Assembly: GCA_937904375.1 (NCBI GenBank)
Contig: CALDIG010000230.1
Coordinates: 1 to 20,820, forward strand
DNA length: 20,820 nt
Source: an uncultured Prevotellaceae bacterium
Lineage (GTDB): Bacteria; Bacteroidota; Bacteroidia; Bacteroidales; Muribaculaceae
Reading direction: 5' to 3'
Position numbers and translations under genes: made by a program. A model generated the notes under the pieces. The model saw only the letters and a list, made by a program, of their open reading frames with translations. It ran no database searches and was not told where the DNA came from. This document shows, piece after piece, positions 15,021 to 20,820 of the stretch. The stretch's first letter is position 1, and the number at the start of each line of letters is the position of its first letter.

Positions 15021-15070
15021 CCAGCGAGCGCAGCGAGCGGCAAAACCAGCGAGCACAGCGAGCGGCAAAA
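15021..15070. repeat. 25-bp tandem repeat, two full copies plus a partial
   Basis: Copies at 15021-15045 and 15046-15070 differ at one base. A shorter degenerate copy precedes them from about 15004. Each unit contains AGCGAGCGCAGCGAGCGGC or its one-base variant followed by AAAA. The array abuts the GT2 stop codon with no spacing. Confidence 0.9.
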
Positions 15071-16015
15071 CTACTTAATTACCCACCTCGCGATTCTCGC
15101 TGAGCCGCGTTTGCCATTGACTATGCGCTTGAAAAGCCATGGCATGACTTTGCGGTAGAGTTTCTTGTGGTTGAGAGTGGAATAAGCCTTCTGTGCTGCG
15201 GGTTTGGCATATTCGGGATGCCCTTCACGCTCATAATGCGCCGCAAGGTCGAGCAATCGGTAGGCTAGAAGGTCATAGTAGCGTTGCTTGTCAATTAGGT
15301 TTGAGTTTTTCACATCGAGGTTCATGTATCGCAATGCTATCTCCCACTTGCCGTGATTCTCGCTGAAGCTGGTGCCGGTGATAGAGTTTGCCCCGCCATA
15401 AATCACATCGACGCGTGCCTTTCCCTCAAGATAGCCCACGATGGGCCGGGCGAGCAGTATTCTTAACCCATATTCAAAATCATTCCAGTGCGAGACGCTG
15501 TTGTTCCACTCAAGCTTCTTGATAAAGTCGTGACGAGCGCAGAATGCTTGTGTCGCCAGTACGCTATGGAGGATATGGTTGGCGATAATGTCCTTTTTAT
15601 ATATAGGCATCAGCTTTTTCTCACCCACCTCATTAACCTGATTGCGCCGTGAAATGACAATGTCAACCTTGCGTGGCGAAGATTGAAATGCGGCAATATA
15701 CTTCTGCACCAGTCGCCGGTCCATTATGTCGTCGCTGTCGAAGAACATCAAGTAGTCACCAGTGGCAAACTGCATTCCACGGTTGCGCGCGGCACTCGCC
15801 GTGTGTTGCTTCTCTTGCGTAACAATCACCTCAAAATCGGGCATATCATTCTCCACCTTAAATTGATTAAGCACCACCAACGAGTCATCGGTAGAGAAAT
15901 TATCCACCAATATCACCTGCAAGGGGCGATGCGTCTGTTCCAACACGCTTTTCAGTGTTCGTGACACTACATTCGCTCGATTGTAAACGGGAATAATTAT
16001 TGATACTGTACTCAT
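15071..16015 (-). CDS. Family 2 glycosyltransferase
   Basis: Transfers a sugar from a nucleotide-activated donor, probably at the cytoplasmic face during surface glycan synthesis; donor and acceptor are unknown. It is 314 residues from the chosen start. The GT-A opening is VSIIIPVYNRANVVSRTLKSV (4-24), then VDNFSTDDS (38-45), and the metal/nucleotide motif FFDSDD with D93, D95 and D96. The C-terminal region is helical and basic (KRIVNGKRGSARIARWVIK). The frame is open 48 bases further upstream to an ATG at 16063, but a full-consensus promoter lies between the two ATGs, so ATG 16015, directly before the family opening, is preferred. It is divergent from the GT4 operon. Confidence 0.88.
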   Translation of the reverse strand: MSTVSIIIPVYNRANVVSRTLKSVLEQTHRPLQVILVDNFSTDDSLVVLNQFKVENDMPDFEVIVTQEKQHTASAARNRGMQFATGDYLMFFDSDDIMDRRLVQKYIAAFQSSPRKVDIVISRRNQVNEVGEKKLMPIYKKDIIANHILHSVLATQAFCARHDFIKKLEWNNSVSHWNDFEYGLRILLARPIVGYLEGKARVDVIYGGANSITGTSFSENHGKWEIALRYMNLDVKNSNLIDKQRYYDLLAYRLLDLAAHYEREGHPEYAKPAAQKAYSTLNHKKLYRKVMPWLFKRIVNGKRGSARIARWVIK

Positions 16016-16023
16016 ATTGACTC

Positions 16024-16055
16024 CAAAATTAGACATTTTCTTGGAGAAAAACAAA
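16024..16055 (-). promoter_or_regulatory. Promoter of the GT2 gene
   Basis: On the minus strand TTTG (16055-16052), exactly 20 bp, TAATTTTG (16031-16024): consensus at both boxes. The -7 box ends 8 bases before ATG 16015, giving a near-leaderless transcript. It overlaps the opposing promoter over 16041-16055. Confidence 0.85.
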
Positions 16056-16071
16056 AAAAACAATAATTTTG
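16041..16071 (+). promoter_or_regulatory. Promoter of the glycan operon
   Basis: TTG (16041-16043), exactly 20 bp, TAATTTTG (16064-16071), 32 bases before ATG 16104. It interlocks with the minus-strand GT2 promoter. Confidence 0.82.
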
Positions 16072-16103
16072 CATCATTAATATAAAAATCTTTTCAAATA
16101 ACG

Positions 16104-17258
16104 ATGAAGATACTCTTCGTTGGCGATGCAAGCAATATGCACAACTGTCTGGCTCAAGCAATGCGTGACTTGGGGCATACCGCTGTCGTGGCAAGCAATG
16201 GTTCGCAATGGATGAACACTAACCGTGACATCAACCTCAAGCGTGAACCAGGCAAAATGGGAGCGCTAAAGTATGTGCTCAATGTGATGCGTGCGCTTCC
16301 TCAGATGAGCAATTTCGACGTAGTGGAAACCTGCGACGATATCTTCCTTGACCTTAAACCTTCAAAGGTGCGGAGAGTCTTCGACTGGCTCAAACGCCAC
16401 AACCGCTGCTTAGTGATGGGGGCATTAGGCACCGACTATGTTTATTACCAGGCCTGCCATGACGGCAAGACCTACCGCTACAGTGATTATATGGTGGGCG
16501 ACCAACCTTCGCCATATGCCCTCTCGGAAGAATATGTCAATAAACGTGATGAACTTTGGGGAGCGCCATTCATGCGAGAGCACAGCAACTATATCCTCAA
16601 CAACATTGACGGCGCAATCTCTTGCCTATGGGAGTATCACGAGTGCTACAAGCCGTTGCTTGGCGACCGACTTGCCTACGGAGGCATACCCATCGACACC
16701 AAGAGCGTGAAGCCACACATCATCGACAGCGAACCCGAGAAGGTGAAGTTTTTCATTGGCATTCAGCGCGACCGCAACATCCTAAAAGGCACTGACCTGC
16801 TACTTGAGGCGGCACAACGTACTGTGGAACGCCATCCCGACCTATGTGAGCTGAAAGTGGTGGAGAATGTACCCTATGAGAAATATGTGAAACTGCTAAG
16901 TGAGTCGCATGTAATACTCGACCAACTCTATTCCTACACCCCCGCCACCAACGCACTGCTCGCAATGTCGCGCGGACTGGTGGCTGTGAGTGGTGCCGAG
17001 CCAGAATACTACGACCTAATTGGCGAACACGACAACCAGCCCATCATCAATGTGAACCCGCTCATCGATGGCGATATCGACGCCAAACTCGAGTGGATAG
17101 TTCTAAACAAAAGCCTTCTCCCCGACCTGAGCCGCCGCAGCCGTGAGTTTGTCAAGAAGCACAACGACGCCCATGTGGTAGCCCAGCGGCATCTTGAGTT
17201 CTATGAGAAATTATTGAAAAATGATGACACTAGAGATACTTATATGCTCCCTGGATGA
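16104..17258 (+). CDS. GT4-type glycosyltransferase
   Basis: A 384-residue GT-B-fold glycosyltransferase, likely acting in surface glycan assembly. The N-terminal Rossmann start is MKILFVGDASNMHNCLAQAM. The linker has YGGIPIDTKSVKPH. The donor-binding half starts FFIGIQRDRNILKGTDLLLEAA (about 221-242), the usual G-x-R-x-x-KG pattern, and continues to QLYSYTPATNALLAMSRGLVAVSGAEPEYYDLIGE, equivalent to the E-x7-E region. The sugar and acceptor cannot be told. It is the first gene of the plus-strand operon, and its last 38 bases overlap the next gene in another frame. Confidence 0.85.
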   Translation: MKILFVGDASNMHNCLAQAMRDLGHTAVVASNGSQWMNTNRDINLKREPGKMGALKYVLNVMRALPQMSNFDVVETCDDIFLDLKPSKVRRVFDWLKRHNRCLVMGALGTDYVYYQACHDGKTYRYSDYMVGDQPSPYALSEEYVNKRDELWGAPFMREHSNYILNNIDGAISCLWEYHECYKPLLGDRLAYGGIPIDTKSVKPHIIDSEPEKVKFFIGIQRDRNILKGTDLLLEAAQRTVERHPDLCELKVVENVPYEKYVKLLSESHVILDQLYSYTPATNALLAMSRGLVAVSGAEPEYYDLIGEHDNQPIINVNPLIDGDIDAKLEWIVLNKSLLPDLSRRSREFVKKHNDAHVVAQRHLEFYEKLLKNDDTRDTYMLPG

Positions 17259-18051
17259 GGGAATAAATAATATTTCAGCAATGTTGTTGCCAAAGCGTGA
17301 AGGCATTGGCTATCTCGTGTCATGGCAGCATAGCAGCAACAAGGAGATAGCTCTGCCCGATGAGCTAAAGCGCGACGACGTGAAGATTTGCGATTTGGCA
17401 GGAAGAGGTCTGAGCCGCAACCGCAATAACAGCCTGCGCCATGCCACTGCCGACGTGTGTCTTATTGGTGATGACGACTGCCGCTACACCCACGAGCAGC
17501 TACAGCAGGTTATCGACACTTTCGACCAAAACCCGAACGTTGATATCGCCACATTCTGCTATTCCAGCGATGGACACAAAAAGTACTACCCTACCACCAG
17601 CCAAGACCTTAGCACTTTCCCTAAAGGATATTACGTATCTTCAATAGAAATCGCCTTCAGGCGTGCAAGCGTGCAAGGCACACTATGGTTCAACGAGCAC
17701 TTTGGTTTGGGAACCGAGCCGTTTCATTCTGGAGAAGAATCACTTTTCATCAAAGATGCGCTATTGAAGGGGTTGAAATGCCATTTCTATCCTATTACGA
17801 TAGTTCACGACCAACAGCCATTGGCATTTCTCAACCGTTCAATGGATACCGGCACCTTAATGGCTCATGGCGCCCACCTGCAAATTTTTTATCAAGGCAC
17901 TAAGTACTCACGTGCCTTGCTCAAAGCGTGGAGATTGAAGCAAAATGAAAAAGTGCCGTTATTCTATGCTCTTAGACACATTGTTAGCGGTATCAATTAT
18001 ATGAAACGCCATCCAGAAATATTGAAAAATAAACGCAAAATACCAGAATAA
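17221..18051 (+). CDS. GT-A-fold (family 2-like) glycosyltransferase
   Basis: A 276-residue glycosyltransferase of the GT2-like type without the common PVYN opening. It begins MTLEILICSLDEGI, then GLSRNRNNSLRHATADVCLIGDDD, with the DXD-type cluster D84-D86 at the expected place. EPFHSGEESLFIKDALLKG supplies the acidic catalytic-base region. The C-terminal third has amphipathic and basic helices (SRALLKAWRLKQNEK, KRHPEILKNKRK) and may touch the membrane. Either of the two adjacent Met codons (17221 or 17224) can start it. The 38-base overlap with the GT4 gene implies translational coupling. The next gene is 40 bases downstream. Confidence 0.78.
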   Translation: MMTLEILICSLDEGINNISAMLLPKREGIGYLVSWQHSSNKEIALPDELKRDDVKICDLAGRGLSRNRNNSLRHATADVCLIGDDDCRYTHEQLQQVIDTFDQNPNVDIATFCYSSDGHKKYYPTTSQDLSTFPKGYYVSSIEIAFRRASVQGTLWFNEHFGLGTEPFHSGEESLFIKDALLKGLKCHFYPITIVHDQQPLAFLNRSMDTGTLMAHGAHLQIFYQGTKYSRALLKAWRLKQNEKVPLFYALRHIVSGINYMKRHPEILKNKRKIPE

Positions 18052-18064
18052 CATAAATATTGAC

Positions 18065-18072
18065 TACCTTTG
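18065..18072 (+). promoter_or_regulatory. Possible internal -7 box before the deacetylase gene
   Basis: TACCTTTG matches TAnnTTTG 19 bases before ATG 18092, but no TTG or TTTG stands 19-21 bp upstream. It could give an internal transcript start within the operon. Confidence 0.4.
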
Positions 18073-18091
18073 CAAAAAATAATAACTGAAT

Positions 18092-18748
18092 ATGATAAAT
18101 CAACAGAAGACTATAATGGTAATCGCCCCTCATGCCGATGATGAAGTGCTAGGATGCGGCGGATATTTACTACACCAAGTGAAAACGGGAGCACGAGTGG
18201 TGATTGTATTGGGAACAATTGGCGGCACCAATGAGAAACAGAACTTTGAGATGCGACATACCGAAGCCAAACAAGTGAATGAACGATTAGGTGCCGAGTG
18301 GTTCTTCCTCTTTAAAGATATGGATGCCATGCTCGACACAGTACCATCGCTTGAGATAACTGCAAAACTAGATAATTACATTGAGCAGTATCGTCCCGAT
18401 GAGATTTTCATCAATTACCGAAGCCGCCATCAAGACCACATCAAGATGTATGACTGCGCCATGGCAGCGATGCGACTTAAGGAAGGATATATGCCTAAAC
18501 TGATAGCACTCTATGAGTATCCGTTTGTGAGCGATGGACTCGACATCGTGCGAGGAGGTAAAATCTATCACGACATCAGCGACAATATCGACGAGAAGGT
18601 GGCTCTCTTCAACCTCTACGCCAGCCAGGTAAAAGCAGCACCCTCACCTCTGAACGAGGACGGCATTAAGTCTCTTGCCTCGATACGTGGACTGGAGTGC
18701 GGTATGAAGTACGCCGAAATGTTCTATGTGCAAAAGATGCTGCTATGA
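18092..18748 (+). CDS. PIG-L/LmbE-family deacetylase
   Basis: A zinc-dependent N-deacetylase of the PIG-L family, members of which remove acetyl groups from N-acetylglucosamine-type sugars. It has 218 residues. The zinc motif is PHADDEVLGCGG (13-24), with H14, D16 and D17. The third ligand region is RSRHQDHIKMYD, with H113, D115 and H116. Its position after two glycosyltransferases suggests that it deacetylates an aminosugar of the glycan, or supplies a free amine for later acylation; this is inference. It ends in a 4-base ATGA overlap with the WbqC-family gene, a sign of coupled translation. Confidence 0.9.
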   Translation: MINQQKTIMVIAPHADDEVLGCGGYLLHQVKTGARVVIVLGTIGGTNEKQNFEMRHTEAKQVNERLGAEWFFLFKDMDAMLDTVPSLEITAKLDNYIEQYRPDEIFINYRSRHQDHIKMYDCAMAAMRLKEGYMPKLIALYEYPFVSDGLDIVRGGKIYHDISDNIDEKVALFNLYASQVKAAPSPLNEDGIKSLASIRGLECGMKYAEMFYVQKMLL

Positions 18749-19434
18749 AAGTCGTAACTATCCATCAGCCTGAACACTTGTCCTATTTAGGTTTCTTCCA
18801 CAAGGTGTCGATGGCTCAAACTTTAGTACTGCTCGACAATGTGCAGTATGAGAAAAACTACTTCCAAAATCGCAACAGAATTTTCACTAGCAATGGGGTG
18901 AGATATATCACTGTGCCAGTCTATGACACGCACGAAGACATCAACAAAATAGCCATTGCCGATGAATTCTTCAAGCGCACATGCCGCAAAAATGTGACAA
19001 CCATTACAGATGCCTACCGCAAGTCACCTTACTGGAACACCTACGGCAAGGATTTCCTTGACATTTACCAATGTGGCGAGAAATCCTTAGCCTTATTCAA
19101 TGAGAAACTGCTGCGATTCCTTCTTGATGCTTTGGGCATAAAGGTGGAGATAATCCATGCCAGCGAACTTAACGTTACCGGACAGAAGACTGAATTGCTG
19201 ATGGACATATTGCATAAAGTAAATGCCGACAAGTATATTGCCGGCAAAAGCGGTGAAGACTATATGAACATGAGCATTGTCGATATATCTGTTGAGTTCC
19301 AAAAGTTCACTCACCCAGTATATACGCAATGGGGTAAGGACCACTTTGAACCTTACATGTCGATTATTGACGCTCTTTTCAACGTGGGGCCATCAATAAT
19401 GGACATCATTGCTTGCACCAACAGTAAGCGATAG
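18745..19434 (+). CDS. WbqC-family protein
   Basis: A 229-residue member of the WbqC-like family, found in O-antigen and other surface glycan clusters; its biochemical activity is not established. The family opening is VVTIHQPEHLSYLGFFHKVS (3-22), followed by LLDNVQYEKNYFQNRNRIF and later YIAGKSGEDYMN. ATG 18745 is preferred over an in-frame ATG at 18697, because translation from 18745 starts directly at the family opening and gives the usual ATGA overlap with the deacetylase. It is the last gene of the operon. Its TAG stop is one base from the stop of the convergent lipoprotein gene. The coupling to PIG-L suggests that it acts on the deacetylated sugar. Confidence 0.85.
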   Translation: MKVVTIHQPEHLSYLGFFHKVSMAQTLVLLDNVQYEKNYFQNRNRIFTSNGVRYITVPVYDTHEDINKIAIADEFFKRTCRKNVTTITDAYRKSPYWNTYGKDFLDIYQCGEKSLALFNEKLLRFLLDALGIKVEIIHASELNVTGQKTELLMDILHKVNADKYIAGKSGEDYMNMSIVDISVEFQKFTHPVYTQWGKDHFEPYMSIIDALFNVGPSIMDIIACTNSKR

Positions 19435-19435
19435 A

Positions 19436-20596
19436 CTACAAATATTTTTTCAAGGTATCTTCGAGCAGGTCGATATTCTCCACTCTGCCCACTATGTCGC
19501 CTTTGCGGTTTATAAGATATATCATAGGTATCTCGGTCACATTATACAGCAACGCTGTAACAACGCCATTGGAGTCGCGTGTCACAATCCACGGCAGCCG
19601 CGCCACTGCACGGCGCCATGTTGTCTCGTCATCGTCGAACGACACCTGATATATCTCCAGCCCCTTTGAATGATATTTGTTAAAAACATCATTAAGCAGC
19701 TTGTTCAGTGACGGAGAGAACGACTCGTTTTGTATGGTGAAATTCAAAATCACCACCTTACCTTGCGAGCACACCTCCTTGAAACTCTGCAACTTACCCA
19801 TCTTGTCACTCAACGAGAAATCGAGGATGCCAGTTTGGGGTGCTTGAATGGTGTCGCGCGCGATATTCCCATTAGCAGCGCGCCTAATCCTGAGCTTGTC
19901 CTTATAAGCCTCAATAAGATAAGGGGTGCGAGGGTCATTGGGGCGATAAGCTGAGAAGGCGTTGGTCACCGCACCAATAATCTTGAAGTCGCTATTATCC
20001 TCAGGGTCATAGAGTGGCTTAGTGCCAATATACTTGTTTACGATATAATATGACACTATACTCTTTGCATCACTCACCAGCTCACGACTAGTCGCTTCTT
20101 TCCATTTCTTGAATGCTTCGCTGCTGAAATCGCCGGCTTTGACAAATTTTGCCAGCTCCTTGTCAAATTTCATCATCCTCTCGGCATCCACGCTGCCGCT
20201 GATGGTATAATTCTCGGCAAAATTCTTGATATCTGTGTTAATCTCTAAATTGTCGATGCTATCGATGGGAAAATAAATGGCATCCTCACCATGCACAAGG
20301 CGATAGATATTTGGGTAGTCTATGGCATCGGCTTTGAACGAGAACTTGTCACCATCGGTTGACACAGAGTCTATAGGGTACCACATGCCATTTAAATTTG
20401 TCTCAAGATATAGGACAGTAGTGTCGCCGGCACCATCAACGGTGCCGCTAACTTTGAATTTGTTGCCACCATTACAGGAGCACATCAAAGTCATCATCAC
20501 GACAGCCAAAATTGGTGCAAACCGAGAGAAAATCCACGCTTGTATGGGATATTCCGAGGTGCAGCCCAATTTATCTAAAAATATTAATTTATTCAT
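19436..20596 (-). CDS. DUF4369/TlpA-like lipoprotein without redox cysteines
   Basis: A 386-residue envelope protein. Residues 23-40 form a hydrophobic export segment ending in LMCSC; C41 is the likely lipidated cysteine. The n-region of over 20 residues is unusually long, and no other Met occurs before residue 34. A beta-rich DUF4369-like domain follows (FKVSGTVDGAGDTTVLYLE, about 47-65). A helical middle comes next, then a TlpA/AhpC-like thioredoxin domain from about 255. At the usual W-C-x-x-C position the sequence is FTIQNESFSPSL (286-297), so the redox pair is missing. The downstream fold marks are present (LEIYQVSFDDDETTW, EIPMIYLINRKGDIVG with cis-Pro357). A binding or structural role is more likely than thiol exchange. 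Confidence 0.75.
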   Translation of the reverse strand: MNKLIFLDKLGCTSEYPIQAWIFSRFAPILAVVMMTLMCSCNGGNKFKVSGTVDGAGDTTVLYLETNLNGMWYPIDSVSTDGDKFSFKADAIDYPNIYRLVHGEDAIYFPIDSIDNLEINTDIKNFAENYTISGSVDAERMMKFDKELAKFVKAGDFSSEAFKKWKEATSRELVSDAKSIVSYYIVNKYIGTKPLYDPEDNSDFKIIGAVTNAFSAYRPNDPRTPYLIEAYKDKLRIRRAANGNIARDTIQAPQTGILDFSLSDKMGKLQSFKEVCSQGKVVILNFTIQNESFSPSLNKLLNDVFNKYHSKGLEIYQVSFDDDETTWRRAVARLPWIVTRDSNGVVTALLYNVTEIPMIYLINRKGDIVGRVENIDLLEDTLKKYL

Positions 20597-20624
20597 TATC
20601 TATGTATTTTTATTAAACTCATTG

Positions 20625-20643
20625 TAGGGACGAAACAACCCTA
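20625..20643. other. Small inverted repeat upstream of the lipoprotein gene
   Basis: TAGGG, 9 bases, CCCTA. It lies 28 bases upstream of the lipoprotein ATG and next to a heptamer array. It may be a remnant of a dispersed repeat or an operator. Confidence 0.35.
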
Positions 20644-20648
20644 TTCCA

Positions 20649-20683
20649 ATTATGCATTATGAATTGTGCATTATGCATTGATT
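20649..20683. repeat. Heptamer repeat array, inverted relative to the one at 14903
   Basis: ATTATGC, ATTATGA, ATTGTGC, ATTATGC, ATTGATT in 7-bp register. The reverse complement gives GCATAAT/GCACAAT units like those at 14903-14958. Confidence 0.8.
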
Positions 20684-20820
20684 AAAAATCATGCGAAATT
20701 ACTGCAAATTCATTTAATGAGCAAATAAGGTGGGTTCTATAAATTAATTGAGATGGATTTTGATCTTATGTCGAGTAGATTTTTTCTTAAAGTTGAAGAA
20801 TAGTAGCGGGCTACATTTCA

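Noticed and set aside
12278..15070. CRISPR array in the tandem repeats
   Set aside because: The units are 7-25 bp and directly adjacent, with no unique spacers and no cas genes.
14913..15158. Plus-strand frame beginning MHNAQCTIHNAQCTI
   Set aside because: It is the translation of the heptamer and 25-bp repeats and runs into the antisense of GT2.
16013..16063. Upstream start for the GT2 gene at 16063
   Set aside because: A full-consensus promoter for the gene lies between 16063 and 16015, and the extra residues do not match the family opening.
18697..18744. Earlier ATG for the WbqC gene
   Set aside because: The added residues are out-of-frame PIG-L coding sequence; ATG 18745 matches the family start and gives a standard 4-base overlap.

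Overview
The window looks like chromosomal DNA from a gut-type member of the Bacteroidales. Four things point there. Promoters match the Bacteroidetes primary sigma pattern (TTTG or TTG, about 20 bp, then TAnnTTTG), and starts lack Shine-Dalgarno sequences. There is a Bacteroides-type serine palmitoyltransferase. There are DUF5106-like and DUF4369/TlpA-like envelope proteins. The intergenic gaps hold short tandem repeats. Muribaculaceae or Prevotellaceae is my guess; the family cannot be fixed from this sequence alone. I see no phage, plasmid, CRISPR or intact transposon.

Layout. 1-700: the 5' part of aspS (minus strand, running off the left edge). 935-1267: tRNA-Pro(TGG) on plus and tRNA-Ala(GGC) on minus, each with its own promoter and terminator. 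1323-3663: a tight minus-strand unit ybaK-aroC-yhcC. 3738-4562: a secreted thioredoxin-like protein, divergent from ybaK. 4575-7150: tilS and the sphingolipid gene spt on minus, separated by a terminator-like hairpin. 7423-12177: plus-strand uvrB, ygiQ (radical SAM) and pgeF (YfiH/laccase-domain). 12378-14913: a fucose-isomerase-like protein and a COG0523/CobW GTPase with a very His/Asp/Glu-rich insert, preceded by a clear promoter and a 16-bp-unit repeat in the leader. 15071-19434: a small glycan locus with one GT2 glycosyltransferase on minus and, divergently, a GT4-type transferase, a second GT-A transferase, a PIG-L deacetylase and a WbqC-family protein. 19436-20596: a DUF4369/TlpA-like lipoprotein on minus that lacks the redox cysteines.

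How it fits together. Most of the window is housekeeping: tRNA charging, proofreading and modification (aspS, ybaK, tilS, two tRNAs), chorismate synthesis, nucleotide excision repair, nucleoside or oxidized-nucleoside handling, and sphingolipid synthesis. The accessory part is the glycan locus, which probably builds or modifies a surface polysaccharide or glycan.

The most interesting signals are regulatory and structural. Two divergent promoter pairs are physically interlocked with the same geometry (inverted -7 boxes with exactly 32 bp between their inner edges). A terminator-like hairpin ends 9 nt before the tilS start codon. Families of 7-, 8/16-, 9- and 25-bp repeats sit in the gaps, including a perfect 16-bp inverted repeat flanking the glycan locus. 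The chorismate synthase appears to lack an internal segment. Every gap between genes is under 300 bases.
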